A stretch of 45,088 nt of DNA from Coprothermobacterota bacterium (GCA_026389415.1 JAPLHX010000215.1:1-45088), one strand, 5' to 3'. Shown: positions 17,402 through 25,750, counted from the stretch's first letter. Made by a program: numbers and translations. Notes: generated by a model not told the origin, from the sequence alone.

Positions 17402-18806
17402 ATTCACCCTCGAGCAACTCAATGGGAAAAAAGTACTAGAACTAAAACTGTTGGCCAAGCAATTCAAAATCCCGTATTACACCCGAATGAACCGGGATGA
17501 GTTGATTGAAAAAATCTGGCAAAAAGCAAGCCAGCTAGGATTTGCAGAGGAGTCACCCCTGTTACCGGTGGAAAAGCCAGTAGCAGTAACAGGTATCGAA
17601 ACCTCCGCGGTTTCCCAGGAGCGAACACCTGAAACTCGGGAGAGTGATTCACAAGATAGAAAGACATATACCAAGGACAACAAGGAAGAGGCGACACGAG
17701 GCGACCTGGTGGAAGGTGTGCTAGAAATTCACGAAGAAGGTTATGGGTTTCTGCGTTCCAAATATGTCCCTTCACCCCAGGATATTTATGTATCTCCTTC
17801 TCAAATCAAGCGATTTGGATTGCGAGACGGTGACGTCATCACCGGTTGGGTAAGGCAACCAATGGAGAAAGAGAAATATCTTGCTTTACTTCGAGTCAAG
17901 GAAGTGAATGGATTTGATCCGGAGATTGCACGCAACCGGCCTCAATTTGAACACCTTACACCGATTTTCCCCAATCGGAGGCTGAAATTGGAGACAACAA
18001 CATCCGAATTCTCCACACGGTTGATCGATTTGGTAGCTCCCTTGGGTCGAGGTCAGCGAGGAATGATCGTTTCTCCGCCCAAAGCCGGAAAAACCACCAT
18101 TCTCAAGAAAACAGCCCAAGCGATCACTCGCAACTATCCGGAAGTGATCGTGATGGTTCTCTTAGTCGATGAACGACCGGAGGAAGTCACTGATTTTAAG
18201 CGATCTACCACCGCAGAAGTAGTCTCTTCCACATTTGACCAACTTCCAGAAAACCATATCCGGGTGGCTCGACTGGTGCTAGAAAAAGCGAAACGATTGG
18301 TGGAACAAGGCAAGGATATCGTAATTCTACTGGATGGCATCACTCGCTTGACCCGTGCTTACAATGCCGTGATGCCTTCATCGGGTCGAACGCTTTCCGG
18401 CGGCTTAGATCCTGTAGCGATACACGGTCCCAAGAGTTTTTTTGGCGCAGCACGCAACATCGAGGAAGGGGGAAGCCTGACGATCTTGGCCACGGCTTTG
18501 GTGGAGACAGGCTCCAAAATGGATGAAGTGATTTTCGAGGAGTTCAAGGGTACTGGAAATTTCGAGCTTGTACTCGACCGGAAAATCTTTGAGCGACGTG
18601 TATTCCCTGCGATCGACATTAAACGATCCGGAACTCGCAGAGAGGAATTGCTCTACAGCGAAGAGGAAATCCGTAAAATCTACAACTTACGTCGAGCCTT
18701 GAGCGCACTGGAAGGAAGCGAAGCCTTGGAAAAACTGCTGGATTTGCTCACCAAGACGAAATCCAATACGGAATTTCTCCGCTACATTGGGAGTGAAGAA
18801 CTGTAA
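17394..18806 (+). CDS. rho: Transcription termination factor Rho
   Basis: A 470-residue hexameric RNA helicase for factor-dependent termination. Residues 1-46 form the SAP-like Rho_N domain. A charged, probably disordered linker follows (about 50-100), then the cold-shock-like RNA-binding domain (GYGFLRS, DIYVSPSQIKRFGLRDGD; about 104-170). The ATPase core has Walker A SPPKAGKTT (228-236) and Walker B VILLDGITRL. The bicyclomycin-region residues and the Q/R loops look complete. An AAAGGAAAA ribosome site precedes the ATG. Because intrinsic terminators are almost absent from this window, Rho may matter for operon ends here. Confidence 0.96.
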   Translation: MFKFTLEQLNGKKVLELKLLAKQFKIPYYTRMNRDELIEKIWQKASQLGFAEESPLLPVEKPVAVTGIETSAVSQERTPETRESDSQDRKTYTKDNKEEATRGDLVEGVLEIHEEGYGFLRSKYVPSPQDIYVSPSQIKRFGLRDGDVITGWVRQPMEKEKYLALLRVKEVNGFDPEIARNRPQFEHLTPIFPNRRLKLETTTSEFSTRLIDLVAPLGRGQRGMIVSPPKAGKTTILKKTAQAITRNYPEVIVMVLLVDERPEEVTDFKRSTTAEVVSSTFDQLPENHIRVARLVLEKAKRLVEQGKDIVILLDGITRLTRAYNAVMPSSGRTLSGGLDPVAIHGPKSFFGAARNIEEGGSLTILATALVETGSKMDEVIFEEFKGTGNFELVLDRKIFERRVFPAIDIKRSGTRREELLYSEEEIRKIYNLRRALSALEGSEALEKLLDLLTKTKSNTEFLRYIGSEEL

Positions 18807-19937
18807 ATGAAGTTACAGCTTCTAGCGTCTACGCCGGAACCAGAGAGGGTTTGTGCGGCTGCTGCACGTCTTTGTTACCGTGATGCGACTGTGGTCGAGT
18901 TGTTCAAAGACTTGCAACGAACAGAAATCGAAACCTTACTGGCAAAAGTGATTGAGAACGGGCATTTTTCCGTTCTAGAGCACGCATCATTTACTTTTGG
19001 CGTAGAAGATATCTCAAGGGTAAGCACTCATCAATTGGTGCGCCATCGGATCGCTTCATTTTCCCAACAAAGCCAAAGATATAGCCGGATAAAGCAACCT
19101 GGTTTCGTCACCCCTCCCGCAATTCGTTCCAATCCAGAAACCTTACAAGCTTTCCAAGATGCACTTTGCTTTGCAGAAAAGCGTTATCAGCAACTGCTTG
19201 CTGCCGGGATAACCGCTGAAGATGCAAGGTACATCTTACCGCAAGCTACGACGAGTCGGATCATTTTTTCAATGAATGCGCGGGAACTATGGCATTTCTT
19301 TGAAATGCGTTGTTGCCAACGGGCACAATGGGAAATCCGAATCTTGGCTTTTCTTGTCCTGGAAGCCGCCAAACAAAAGGCACCCTCACTTTTTGCTAAG
19401 GCAGGCCCCGCTTGTTGGCATGGGTTTTGCTCGGAAAGAGATTACCCCTGCTTTCGAAAGGGATCTTTGTTCTTCAAGGAGTCTTACAAACGTGCGATCA
19501 AGCAATTGAAAGACTGCGGTGGGGAAGTTGAAGAAATCACTCTACCCCAATTCTGTGCAGAAATAAACAAAATAGGCAGTCTACTTGGCGTATCTAAAAG
19601 CCAATGCCTTCAGCCAACATGGGTGACATGGCGAGATAGACCAGGTATTTTACTGTCAGCAGATATCCAACAATGGATTAGCCAATTAACACTGCAAAAT
19701 GACGATGCGCCTATTCCTGTACCAGAAAAGGAAGTGAGAGTTCAAACCGGATTCTCTAAAGTTGCTTTCCCTTTGGTTCTCGAATCTAAACCGATGCGTT
19801 ATTGGGTAGATCCGGGCATTTGGAAAGAATCCGTGTTCTATCTTCCGATTGGAACCCCATGGATCGTCACCAAAGTAGAGGCAGGGAATCTGCGTCACAT
19901 CTTAGGGCAAGTCAACGATGATGGGAGAACGCAGTGA
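18807..19937 (+). CDS. thyX: Flavin-dependent thymidylate synthase with a long C-terminal extension
   Basis: ThyX makes dTMP from dUMP using methylene-THF, NADPH and FAD. The signature RHRx7S is at residues 79-89 (RHRIASFSQQS), and the substrate-binding arginine region NARELWHFFEMRCC is near 157-170. The normal family end, with the AGPACWHGFC type motif, lies near 199-208. The protein then continues for about 150 residues (to 376) with no domain recognised, containing several Trp-rich and proline-rich segments. Typical ThyX is 215-260 residues. The ATG directly abuts the rho stop, and the tdk start follows after one base. The extension has no visible frameshift or internal stop. Confidence 0.93.
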   Translation: MKLQLLASTPEPERVCAAAARLCYRDATVVELFKDLQRTEIETLLAKVIENGHFSVLEHASFTFGVEDISRVSTHQLVRHRIASFSQQSQRYSRIKQPGFVTPPAIRSNPETLQAFQDALCFAEKRYQQLLAAGITAEDARYILPQATTSRIIFSMNARELWHFFEMRCCQRAQWEIRILAFLVLEAAKQKAPSLFAKAGPACWHGFCSERDYPCFRKGSLFFKESYKRAIKQLKDCGGEVEEITLPQFCAEINKIGSLLGVSKSQCLQPTWVTWRDRPGILLSADIQQWISQLTLQNDDAPIPVPEKEVRVQTGFSKVAFPLVLESKPMRYWVDPGIWKESVFYLPIGTPWIVTKVEAGNLRHILGQVNDDGRTQ

Positions 19938-19938
19938 A

Positions 19939-20532
19939 ATGGACGCGATGAAACCCGGGTGGATCGAAGTGATTTGCGGCAGCATGTTCTCAGGAAAAAG
20001 CGAAGAGCTATTGCGCAGAGTACGCCGTGCGCGGATTGCCAAGCAGAGTATTCAGGTGTTTAAGCCTGCTTTTGATGACCGCTACAGGCATTCCAGCGTA
20101 GTTTCACATGACGGGGGTGCCACCCAAGCGATAAATCTAGCCAAACCACAGGAAATCTTCGATCGATTGGAATCGGGTACGCAAGTCGTAGCCGTCGATG
20201 AAGCACAATTCTTCTCGCAGGAATTCGTTGCAGTATGTCAAGAACTGGCAGACCGAGGGATCCGTGTTATCGTGGCAGGGTTGGACACTGACTTCCGCGG
20301 ACTCCCTTTCGGTAGTATGCCCGCGTTGATGGCCGTGGCCGAAGAGGTAGATAAGTTACAAGCCATTTGCGTGGTTTGTGGGGCCCCTGCGGCACGCACT
20401 CAAAGGGTGATCAACGGACGCCCAGCTCGTTTTGAAGATCCTGTGATTATGATTGGGGCATCCGAAAAATATGAAGCTCGTTGTCGGCATTGCCACCAAG
20501 TCCCGCATGAAGCATCGGTTGACAACTCATGA
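19939..20532 (+). CDS. tdk: Thymidine kinase
   Basis: A 197-residue type II thymidine kinase that phosphorylates thymidine with ATP. The P-loop GSMFSGKS is near residue 13, the DEAQFF motif holds the catalytic glutamate, and a structural zinc site is formed by CVVC and CRHCH near the C-terminus. The ATG at 19939 is preferred because it follows the thyX stop by one base and gives the usual short N-terminus. ATGs at 19918 and 19921 are in-frame alternatives. With thyX next to it and dut farther down, dTMP is supplied both de novo and by salvage. Its stop overlaps the next gene by four bases. Confidence 0.93.
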   Translation: MDAMKPGWIEVICGSMFSGKSEELLRRVRRARIAKQSIQVFKPAFDDRYRHSSVVSHDGGATQAINLAKPQEIFDRLESGTQVVAVDEAQFFSQEFVAVCQELADRGIRVIVAGLDTDFRGLPFGSMPALMAVAEEVDKLQAICVVCGAPAARTQRVINGRPARFEDPVIMIGASEKYEARCRHCHQVPHEASVDNS

Positions 20533-21407
20533 GAATAAAACCAAAGGAAATCCTAGTCGGAGGACAAGCTGTCTGGGAAGGTGTTATGATGCGAAGCCCG
20601 CAGGGGATTGCCTTGGCCGTGCGGCAATCCACGGGGGATATCCAAGTGCAAAAAATATCGTATTCTCCTTTAAGTAAAAGATATCCTCTGTTTCGTTGGC
20701 CCTTTTTCCGGGGGATGGGCGCTCTCTGGGAAGCCCTTATTTTGGGCGTTCGCGCGCTGAACATTTCCCTGTCCCTGGCAAATAAGGAGGAAGATAGGCT
20801 TACACCTGCACAGATGGCCTTATCTTTTGCTTTGGCGATCGGTATGGTCGTTGGAGTTTTTTTTCTTCTTCCCCTTTTCATATCCCGCTTGTTGATACCC
20901 GTTCTGACTTCTCAATGGGTATTGATAGTGGAAGGTTGTTTGCGCTTTCTATTCTTTTTCCTTTACTTGGCCTTGATCCGTTTGATTCCAGAAGTACGGC
21001 GGATTTTACTGCAATACCATGGTGCAGAGCATAAAGCCGTTCATGCTTTCGAACACGGCGAACCGCTCACGGTTGAGGCTGCAAGCAAGTACACTACGTT
21101 ACATCCACGATGTAGCACTAGTTTCCTACTAGTCGTTCTGATTGTTAGTTTTGTCCTCTTTGCTTTTCTAGATTTTTCCCAATGGTATTGGCGTTTGTTA
21201 TCGCGCATCCTCTTATTACCCTTCATTGCTGGGTTTTCCTTTGAATTAATTCGTTTAGTTGTTTTCTACCCACGACATTGGATCTCAAAAGCGATAGTCC
21301 TGCCGGGATTATTGACGCAAAAACTCACGACTGCAGAACCGACACCCGAGCAAATTGAGGTTGCTCTCAGAGCACTGCAATCCTCCTTGGAGCCTTGCGA
21401 TGTTTGA
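20529..21407 (+). CDS. yqhQ: DUF1385 (YqhQ-like) membrane protein
   Basis: A 292-residue integral membrane protein. The N-terminal signature VGGQAVWEGVMMRSP and the central YHGAEHKAVHAFE and LHPRCSTSFL motifs identify the DUF1385 family, whose function is not established. Several hydrophobic helices are visible, at about residues 95-120, 125-155 and 195-250. In many Firmicutes this gene lies just before prfA, as it does here with an eight-base overlap. The start overlaps the tdk stop as ATGA. The conserved His, Glu and Cys residues hint at metal or enzyme chemistry, but nothing more can be said. Confidence 0.88.
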   Translation: MRIKPKEILVGGQAVWEGVMMRSPQGIALAVRQSTGDIQVQKISYSPLSKRYPLFRWPFFRGMGALWEALILGVRALNISLSLANKEEDRLTPAQMALSFALAIGMVVGVFFLLPLFISRLLIPVLTSQWVLIVEGCLRFLFFFLYLALIRLIPEVRRILLQYHGAEHKAVHAFEHGEPLTVEAASKYTTLHPRCSTSFLLVVLIVSFVLFAFLDFSQWYWRLLSRILLLPFIAGFSFELIRLVVFYPRHWISKAIVLPGLLTQKLTTAEPTPEQIEVALRALQSSLEPCDV

Positions 21408-22482
21408 GCGAAAGCAGATGTTAATCTATCGAAAAGAGCAATTGGAGAAGCTTCTGTTGGATCCTTCGGTACAATCAGATTCTACCGCTTTGCAAAAGTA
21501 TGCTATCGCCTATCATGATGTGTCACTACTGTTGCAAAAAATGGAGCAGCTAGCAGTCTTGCAGAAACAGATCCAATCAACAGATTCATTGAAAAGTGAC
21601 CAGGACCCTGAATTGCGCGAAATGGTCGAGATCGAGGCGAACTGCCTTCGCGAGCAGGAAACGTCTCTACACGCCGAAATCATAAATATGATTTTACCAA
21701 AGGATCCTGCGGACCAGCGAAATATCATTATGGAAATTCGAGCGGCAGCAGGAGGCGAGGAAGCTGCTTTGTTTGCAGCGGAATTATTCCGTATGTATGC
21801 CGCATATTCTGAGAAAAAAGGATGGAAAATCGAAGTCCTCTCCTCCAACCCCACAGATTTAGGTGGATATAAAGAGCTCATTTTTGCCGTTAAGGGGAAA
21901 AACGCCTATTCTCGGCTGAAGTTTGAAGGAGGAGCCCATCGAGTGCAACGAGTACCCGTAACGGAATCTTCCGGGCGTCTTCACACCTCAACGGCTACCG
22001 TAGCGGTATTGCCGGAAGCCGAGGAAGTCGATATCGAAATTCAGTCGGAAGAACTCCGCATTGACGTGTATCGCGCGTCGGGTCATGGCGGACAAGGCGT
22101 ACAAAAAACGGATTCCGCGGTCCGCATCACCCATCTACCATCAGGTCTGGTAGTCACTTGCCAAGATGAACGGTCACAACTGCAAAACAAGGAGCGGGCA
22201 ATGACGATCCTGCGCGCACGATTATTAGATAGGGCACGCCAGGCGCAATCCAATACAATCGTTTCCAATCGCCGGCTTCAAGTGAAGGGTGGGGAACGTT
22301 CCGAGAAAATCCGGACATACAATTTTCCACAGAACAGGATTACAGACCATCGGATTGGATTGGATCTCCATAGTCTTCCGCAGGTCATGGATGGCGATTT
22401 GGAGGAATTGTTTCAAGCTCTGCAATCTCAAGATATCAAAGAACGATTGGAGGAAGAGTCATCGAAATTGTCTATCTCGTAA
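21400..22482 (+). CDS. prfA: Peptide chain release factor 1
   Basis: A 360-residue class I release factor that reads UAA and UAG. The GGQ motif is in YRASGHGGQGVQKTDSA, and the stop-codon recognition tripeptide is P-V-T in HRVQRVPVTES, the RF1-type PxT rather than the SPF of RF2. The ATG at 21400 gives the usual length; upstream in-frame codons lie inside yqhQ. The common partner prmC (glutamine methyltransferase for the GGQ) does not follow and is not in the window. The 3' end overlaps the start region of plsY by 22 bases. Confidence 0.95.
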   Translation: MFERKQMLIYRKEQLEKLLLDPSVQSDSTALQKYAIAYHDVSLLLQKMEQLAVLQKQIQSTDSLKSDQDPELREMVEIEANCLREQETSLHAEIINMILPKDPADQRNIIMEIRAAAGGEEAALFAAELFRMYAAYSEKKGWKIEVLSSNPTDLGGYKELIFAVKGKNAYSRLKFEGGAHRVQRVPVTESSGRLHTSTATVAVLPEAEEVDIEIQSEELRIDVYRASGHGGQGVQKTDSAVRITHLPSGLVVTCQDERSQLQNKERAMTILRARLLDRARQAQSNTIVSNRRLQVKGGERSEKIRTYNFPQNRITDHRIGLDLHSLPQVMDGDLEELFQALQSQDIKERLEEESSKLSIS

Positions 22483-23159
22483 TCGGTTATTTAGCCGGTG
22501 CCATTCCGTTCGGCTATTTGTTCGGAAAACTGCGCGGCATAGATTTACGCAAAAGTGGAAGTGGAAATATCGGTGCCACAAACACAATGCGAGTTTTGGG
22601 TTTTTTTCCGGCTTTTTTCGTGTTCATCCTCGACACCGCAAAAGGGTTTCTATTGGTCTATTTGATACACCCACCTCAAGCCGATTTCTTGCTACCACTA
22701 TTTCCGTATGCAAATGCACCTTTGATTTCGGGAAATGATGTCCACGCCTTGATTGGTTTAGCGACGGTTCTCGGTCATGATTACTCAGTATTCTTACGCT
22801 TTCGAGGAGGAAAAGGCGTGGCCACTACGTTCGGGGTTGTCTTGGCTATTAATTGGCAGGTTGCACTATTGATTATGGGCGTATGGTTGTTGGTGGTAAT
22901 ACTCACTCGGTTCGCCTCACTGGCTTCCTTAACCGCTGCAGCTGTGATCCCCGTGCTTCTTTATTTCTGGTCTCCTCCCTATTTCCTGATGGGATTGATC
23001 CTGTTTGGATTGACCTTGGTGCGACACAGAACAAATATCGAGCGTCTGCTACAGGGACAGGAGCTTCCATTTTTGGTGAAACCCAAATTCCAGACGGAAG
23101 ACGATCGTCCAATGGAATCCCATGATCAAGACAATTCCGGAAGTAGCGGAAATCCTTAA
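22461..23159 (+). CDS. plsY: Acyl-phosphate:glycerol-3-phosphate acyltransferase with a non-canonical start codon
   Basis: PlsY acylates glycerol-3-phosphate at the membrane, the first step of phospholipid synthesis. The family motifs AGAIPFGYL, GSGNIGATN, GHDYSVFLRFRGGKGVAT and a C-terminal RHRTNIERL are all present, with about six membrane helices and 232 residues. No ATG, GTG or TTG exists in this frame before the conserved first helix. The first, a TTG at 22518, would delete that helix. The best start is ATC at 22461, seven bases after a GGAGG ribosome site, giving an N-terminus of the type M-E-I-V-Y-L. ATT at 22467 is the other option. The C-terminal tail of about 25 charged residues is extra. 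Confidence 0.88.
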   Translation: MEIVYLVIGYLAGAIPFGYLFGKLRGIDLRKSGSGNIGATNTMRVLGFFPAFFVFILDTAKGFLLVYLIHPPQADFLLPLFPYANAPLISGNDVHALIGLATVLGHDYSVFLRFRGGKGVATTFGVVLAINWQVALLIMGVWLLVVILTRFASLASLTAAAVIPVLLYFWSPPYFLMGLILFGLTLVRHRTNIERLLQGQELPFLVKPKFQTEDDRPMESHDQDNSGSSGNP

Positions 23160-23988
23160 GCGGGGGGGCGTCTGTGCGTTCCCCACAGAAACCGTTTATG
23201 GATTAGGGGCTCATCCGTTTCACCCAGAAGCAATCCAGCGTATTTTTGCTATCAAGGGAAGGGCTGGGGACCAACCACTGTCTTTACACATCAGCCAGCT
23301 CGGAGAGCTTTTTAAGTTTGGGCAAGACATTCCTAGCATGGCTAACCGTTTCATCAATCGTTTTTGGCCTGGTCCATTGGCGCTGATTGTGCCATCCTCC
23401 CCCTTGGTTCCTTCGCAAGCGAGAAGCAATCGCCAGACTGCCTCCTTTCGATATCCAAATCACTTTCAATTTAGGGAACTTGGTAGACTGGTGGGTGCAC
23501 CCCTGATCGCTACTTCCGCCAATCGGAGCGGGAGCTTGAGCGCTGTATGTTCCCTTGATGCCGAGGCAGAACTAGGTGAGTGGATTGATGGTACCGTGGA
23601 TGGTGGTCCATGCGATTACGCACTTGACTCAACCCTTGTCGATCTCACTACAGATCCACCCACAGTGTTGCGCGAAGGAGCGATTGGCCTGGAGCTTCTA
23701 CAAGAACAGACCGGTTTTCATTTGAAGTTGGTGGGTCGTAAGCTGGTGAGGCTGGAAGTGCTCTTCCTCCCAGAAGGGAAAAGCTTTCCAGAAAACCAAT
23801 CGGGCGATATCGTTGTGCTAAAATCCGTTCCAAAAAAGGAATCCATGTTTTTTTCTCTTTTAGCGGATTTGCAAAAGCAAAACGTTTCCAAGGTTTACAT
23901 ACCTGCAGAGTTCTCCCTTCAAAACAAAGTAGTGCAAAGATTGTGGTTCCGCGGTCAAAAAAAAAGGGGTGATGGAAATTGCAAGTAG
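23122..23988 (+). CDS. tsaC: Threonylcarbamoyl-AMP synthase (TsaC/Sua5/YrdC family)
   Basis: A 288-residue enzyme that makes threonylcarbamoyl-adenylate for the t6A modification of tRNA. The YrdC domain occupies residues 1-200. It includes CAFPTETVYGLGAHPF near the N-terminus, the KGRAGDQPL lysine/arginine motif, ATSANRSG and STLVDLT. After that comes a short C-terminal segment of about 85 residues in the place of the Sua5 domain, ending in a lysine-rich tail. The start at 23122 overlaps plsY by 38 bases and has only a weak ribosome site, but it fits the family N-terminus. The Bacillus name would be ywlC. Confidence 0.9.
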   Translation: MIKTIPEVAEILKRGGVCAFPTETVYGLGAHPFHPEAIQRIFAIKGRAGDQPLSLHISQLGELFKFGQDIPSMANRFINRFWPGPLALIVPSSPLVPSQARSNRQTASFRYPNHFQFRELGRLVGAPLIATSANRSGSLSAVCSLDAEAELGEWIDGTVDGGPCDYALDSTLVDLTTDPPTVLREGAIGLELLQEQTGFHLKLVGRKLVRLEVLFLPEGKSFPENQSGDIVVLKSVPKKESMFFSLLADLQKQNVSKVYIPAEFSLQNKVVQRLWFRGQKKRGDGNCK

Positions 23989-24320
23989 CACCGGAACAAG
24001 AACGGGTTCTAAAAAGCTTAAACGCTTTCAAGGCTATCGCAAAACAAGCCCTGCTGGCAGCAGTTACCACCAAGGATCCAGAATACTGGCAAAGACATGC
24101 TGAATCCAGAAGGCTAATTTATAAAAACCTGATCACATGGGTGGAAATGGATGGGGTAGAAACAGCTTGTTCTAGGGCTTTGCAGGAATACCGACAGGTT
24201 TTGCAAGGAAAAGAGTCATCACCTGAACAGGCTGGCCGATTGGAAGCATTGGAGGGTTTTCTCTCCCTCTGTGGTTTTGACGAACGGACCATTAAACAGA
24301 GTCAGCGAAGCATGTACTAG
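23979..24320 (+). CDS. Unknown small helical protein
   Basis: A 113-residue protein with a TTG start that overlaps the tsaC stop by ten bases. It is predicted to be almost entirely helical, with charged and hydrophobic residues alternating (VLKSLNAFKAIAKQALLAAV, then ALQEYRQVLQG). I recognise no domain, motif, signal or membrane segment. Tight packing between tsaC and pgsA and a sensible amino-acid composition support it as a real gene. The ribosome site is poor (GGTGATGG), so translation may depend on coupling to tsaC. The function is unknown. Confidence 0.6.
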   Translation: MQVAPEQERVLKSLNAFKAIAKQALLAAVTTKDPEYWQRHAESRRLIYKNLITWVEMDGVETACSRALQEYRQVLQGKESSPEQAGRLEALEGFLSLCGFDERTIKQSQRSMY

Positions 24321-24329
24321 GAAGGATTT

Positions 24330-25001
24330 ATGAGGAGAATTGCCGAAATTTCCCAAAACAATACTGAGTCGAATGAAATGAAGAAGTCATTGACCAACCC
24401 AACAAATAACTGGCTTACATGGCCCAACGTGCTGACTTTTTTCCGCCTATTAGCAAGTATTCCTCTCTGTTACTTCATCGTTCGCAACGATTCTATTGGA
24501 GCGGTTCTTTTCATTTCTCTTGCGGCCTTTTCTGATTACCTGGATGGGTACCTTGCTAGGAAACTGAATCAGGAAAGTAGGCTGGGAAAAATCATGGACC
24601 CTTTTGTGGATAAAATCCTAGGGGGTTCGGCAATCGTGACATTGTGCATCATGGGGAAAATCCCGTGGAGCTTGCTTTGGCTTTTCTTAACTCGAGATGT
24701 ATTCTTAGTCATCGCCACCTTGATCCTCTTGTGGCAAAAAAAGCAATTGGTGGCTGAAACAAAAGTAGGAAAGTTCTCCACAGGCTTTTTCATGCTTGGA
24801 TTGGTCCTTGTTGTTGCCAATATTCCTTATGCTATTTATTTATTCTACGCCTTTCTCGTATTGTACTTATTCAGCGGCCTTCTGTATTCGATTCGCATAT
24901 TTCAATCCCCGCAAGCCAAGGAATTGAAAGCGAAGGCAAAGGCATATATCTCTGAAAGCCGTTCGAAGACGGGCGAATCGGAGAAAGAGCAAAAAAAATG
25001 A
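24330..25001 (+). CDS. pgsA: CDP-diacylglycerol-glycerol-3-phosphate 3-phosphatidyltransferase
   Basis: A 223-residue CDP-alcohol phosphatidyltransferase that makes phosphatidylglycerophosphate at the membrane. The motif D-G-x2-A-R-x8-G-x3-D-x3-D is complete in DYLDGYLARK through GKIMDPFVDK, with all the metal-binding aspartates. Four to six hydrophobic helices flank it. The N-terminus is about 30 residues of polar sequence before WPNVLTFFRLL. The ATG at 24330 has GAAGGA close upstream, and an in-frame ATG at 24378 would give a more usual length. The charged, lysine-rich C-terminal tail is longer than average. Another CDP-alcohol transferase specificity cannot be excluded, but PgsA is by far the commonest. 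Confidence 0.85.
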   Translation: MRRIAEISQNNTESNEMKKSLTNPTNNWLTWPNVLTFFRLLASIPLCYFIVRNDSIGAVLFISLAAFSDYLDGYLARKLNQESRLGKIMDPFVDKILGGSAIVTLCIMGKIPWSLLWLFLTRDVFLVIATLILLWQKKQLVAETKVGKFSTGFFMLGLVLVVANIPYAIYLFYAFLVLYLFSGLLYSIRIFQSPQAKELKAKAKAYISESRSKTGESEKEQKK

Positions 25002-25714
25002 TCTCCATCAGCCAAGGCAAACTTGCCGTAATTTTGCGGCATAGGAGAATATGTCTCCGCATCCCAGTGCGAACTCACGAGATCAAACCTCCAGATCAAC
25101 TAGAGGAAGTGTTTGGTCGATACACCCACGGTTTGCTGCAGAAGGGCGATATTGTTGTCCTCTCGGAAAAAATGGTCGCTGCTGCGCAAGGGCGTCTTGT
25201 TGCCACAGAGACAATTCAACCCTCTTGGTTGGCAGTATTTTTAGCCAAAAAAGTAAGAAAAACTTCACCTGGAATCGGTTTGGGCAGTCCAGAATCGATG
25301 CAGGTAGCGATTTGGGAATGCGGCAAGTTACGAATCCTTTTTGCTGCGGTTTTCGGCATGATCGGAAAATGGATTGGTATGAAAGGTCTGTTTTATCGGA
25401 TTGCCGGCCGCCAAGCAGCTTGGATCGATGGGGATGCGCCTTACGGCATGCTACGCGGAAATATCACACTAGGACCTGCACAACCGAATCAGGTCTGTCA
25501 ACAGCTTGCTAGGCAATTTGGTTGTCAAGTTGCGATTATGGATGTGAACGACATTGGTGGGTGTGAAATCTGCGGAGCATCGCCTGCGTGCGATCGAAAG
25601 CTATTGATCGACTTGATGAAAGACAATCCACTGGGTCAAGATGTTGAGCAGACACCGATCGGAATCCTTCGGTTCCTGTCAGAGCATGCACCATGTTTTT
25701 TTGGTTGCGGTTGA
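24998..25714 (+). CDS. CofE-like (F420-0:gamma-glutamyl ligase family) protein
   Basis: A 238-residue protein whose N-terminal region (RIPVRTHEIKP, GDIVVLSEKMVAAAQGR) matches the CofE family, which adds glutamate to coenzyme F420. The C-terminal part carries a cluster of cysteines at 189, 192 and 198 (GGCEICGASPAC) and a final FFGCG, not expected in a plain CofE core. No other F420 biosynthesis gene is in the window. Such stand-alone proteins also occur in bacteria without F420, where they may add amino acids to another substrate. The ATG overlaps the pgsA stop by four bases. The specific substrate is unknown. Confidence 0.75.
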   Translation: MISISQGKLAVILRHRRICLRIPVRTHEIKPPDQLEEVFGRYTHGLLQKGDIVVLSEKMVAAAQGRLVATETIQPSWLAVFLAKKVRKTSPGIGLGSPESMQVAIWECGKLRILFAAVFGMIGKWIGMKGLFYRIAGRQAAWIDGDAPYGMLRGNITLGPAQPNQVCQQLARQFGCQVAIMDVNDIGGCEICGASPACDRKLLIDLMKDNPLGQDVEQTPIGILRFLSEHAPCFFGCG

Positions 25715-25739
25715 CGCGGCGCCTAGTGAACTTTATACT
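25711..25739 (+). promoter_or_regulatory. Strong promoter of the rimP-nusA-infB operon
   Basis: TTGACG (25711-25716) and TATACT (25734-25739) are 17 bases apart, each one base from consensus. The -35 overlaps the stop codon of the CofE-like gene. Transcription should start near 25746, about 40 bases before the rimP start, and immediately upstream of a hairpin followed by a short T run. Confidence 0.8.
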
Positions 25740-25750
25740 TACTTTGGTGA

